From: Arenicellales bacterium
Lineage (GTDB): Bacteria > Pseudomonadota > Gammaproteobacteria > Arenicellales > UBA868
Reading direction: 5' to 3'
NCBI GenBank assembly: GCA_028825345.1
Contig: JAPKAJ010000140.1
Coordinates: forward strand, 1 to 6,072
DNA length: 6,072 nt
Each line of letters begins with the position of its first letter. Position 1 is the first letter of the stretch. The position numbers and the translations under genes are program-made. Shown in pieces: positions 5,970-6,072 of the stretch. A model generated the notes under the pieces. It did not search any database and was not told the DNA's origin. It saw only the letters and a program-made list of their open reading frames with translations.

Positions 5970-5981
5970 ACCTAACGATAG
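5957..5981. promoter_or_regulatory. 7-bp inverted repeat spanning the cupin -10 and start point (possible operator)
   Basis: CTATCGT (5957-5963) and ACGATAG (5975-5981) form a perfect inverted repeat with an 11-bp spacer. It overlaps the candidate -10 element on one side and the 5' stem-loop on the other. The half-site spacing, about 18 bp centre to centre, is near two helical turns, which would suit a dimeric repressor. In RNA it would compete with the 5950-5969 hairpin, although the upstream arm may lie before the transcript start. Confidence 0.35.
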
Positions 5982-6004
5982 CAAATATTTGTTCCGCGTG
6001 TCGA
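5975..6004 (-). promoter_or_regulatory. candidate sigma70 promoter of the cupin gene
   Basis: On the minus strand, TCGACA (6004-5999, 5 of 6 matches to TTGACA) is followed after 18 bp by TATCGT (5980-5975, 4 of 6 matches to TATAAT) preceded by TGC, an extended -10 element. The start of transcription would be near 5968, giving a leader of about 76 bases. It is the best promoter-like arrangement in the window, judged by eye only. Confidence 0.5.
5982..5991. other. 10-bp perfect palindrome in the promoter spacer
   Basis: CAAATATTTG is a perfect palindrome located between the candidate -35 and -10 elements of the cupin promoter. It could be a second protein-binding site or a chance AT-rich palindrome. 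Confidence 0.3.
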
Positions 6005-6010
6005 GCGAAC

Positions 6011-6072
6011 ACGTCAGTCCTTACCTAAATTTCTGGCGTGATGTTTGCAACAGAACGTCTGATGAAAACCCG
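6011..6072. other. terminal stretch with nothing recognisable
   Basis: The last 62 bases show no coding start, terminator or repeat that I can support on either strand. They lie upstream of the cupin promoter candidate, and the window ends before any further gene is visible. Confidence 0.4.

Overview
The window is a stretch of bacterial chromosome that looks gammaproteobacterial. The gene order yicC - gmk - rpoZ - spoT is a well-known core arrangement in that class (Pseudomonas-like genomes keep all four together). The proteins resemble the Escherichia coli and Pseudomonas homologues closely over their conserved domains. Base composition is moderate, with GC a little above half by eye. I see no rRNA, tRNA, insertion sequence, phage gene or CRISPR array.

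Layout. Positions 14-892 (minus strand) encode a compact soluble Hanks-type serine/threonine protein kinase. A 141-bp divergent intergenic region (893-1033) separates it from a plus-strand cluster. That cluster is yicC (1034-1900, TTG start), gmk (1908-2570, 7 untranslated bases after yicC), rpoZ (2701-3189) and spoT (3143-5320, overlapping rpoZ by 47 bp). A 26-bp tandem duplication sits across the gmk stop codon. spoT faces a minus-strand small cupin gene (5524-5892) with its own Rho-independent terminator (5473-5501). Upstream of the cupin gene, 5893-6072 holds a plausible sigma70-type promoter packed with inverted repeats.

How the genes fit together. Gmk makes GDP from GMP, feeding the GTP/GDP pool from which SpoT/RelA enzymes make (p)ppGpp. 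The omega subunit (RpoZ) forms part of ppGpp binding site 1 on RNA polymerase. SpoT makes and degrades (p)ppGpp. The cluster therefore holds precursor supply, receptor part and alarmone turnover. YicC is an RNase-family protein commonly found beside gmk. The kinase and the cupin flank the cluster on the other strand and have no evident direct role in it.

I do not find an obviously new multi-gene system; most of the window is ordinary core chromosome. The points worth a second look are: an omega subunit nearly twice the usual length with a strongly acidic tail whose coding sequence overlaps spoT; a gmk C-terminus that departs from the family and looks frameshifted; the tandem duplication at that same gene end; and the dense inverted-repeat structure over the cupin promoter.
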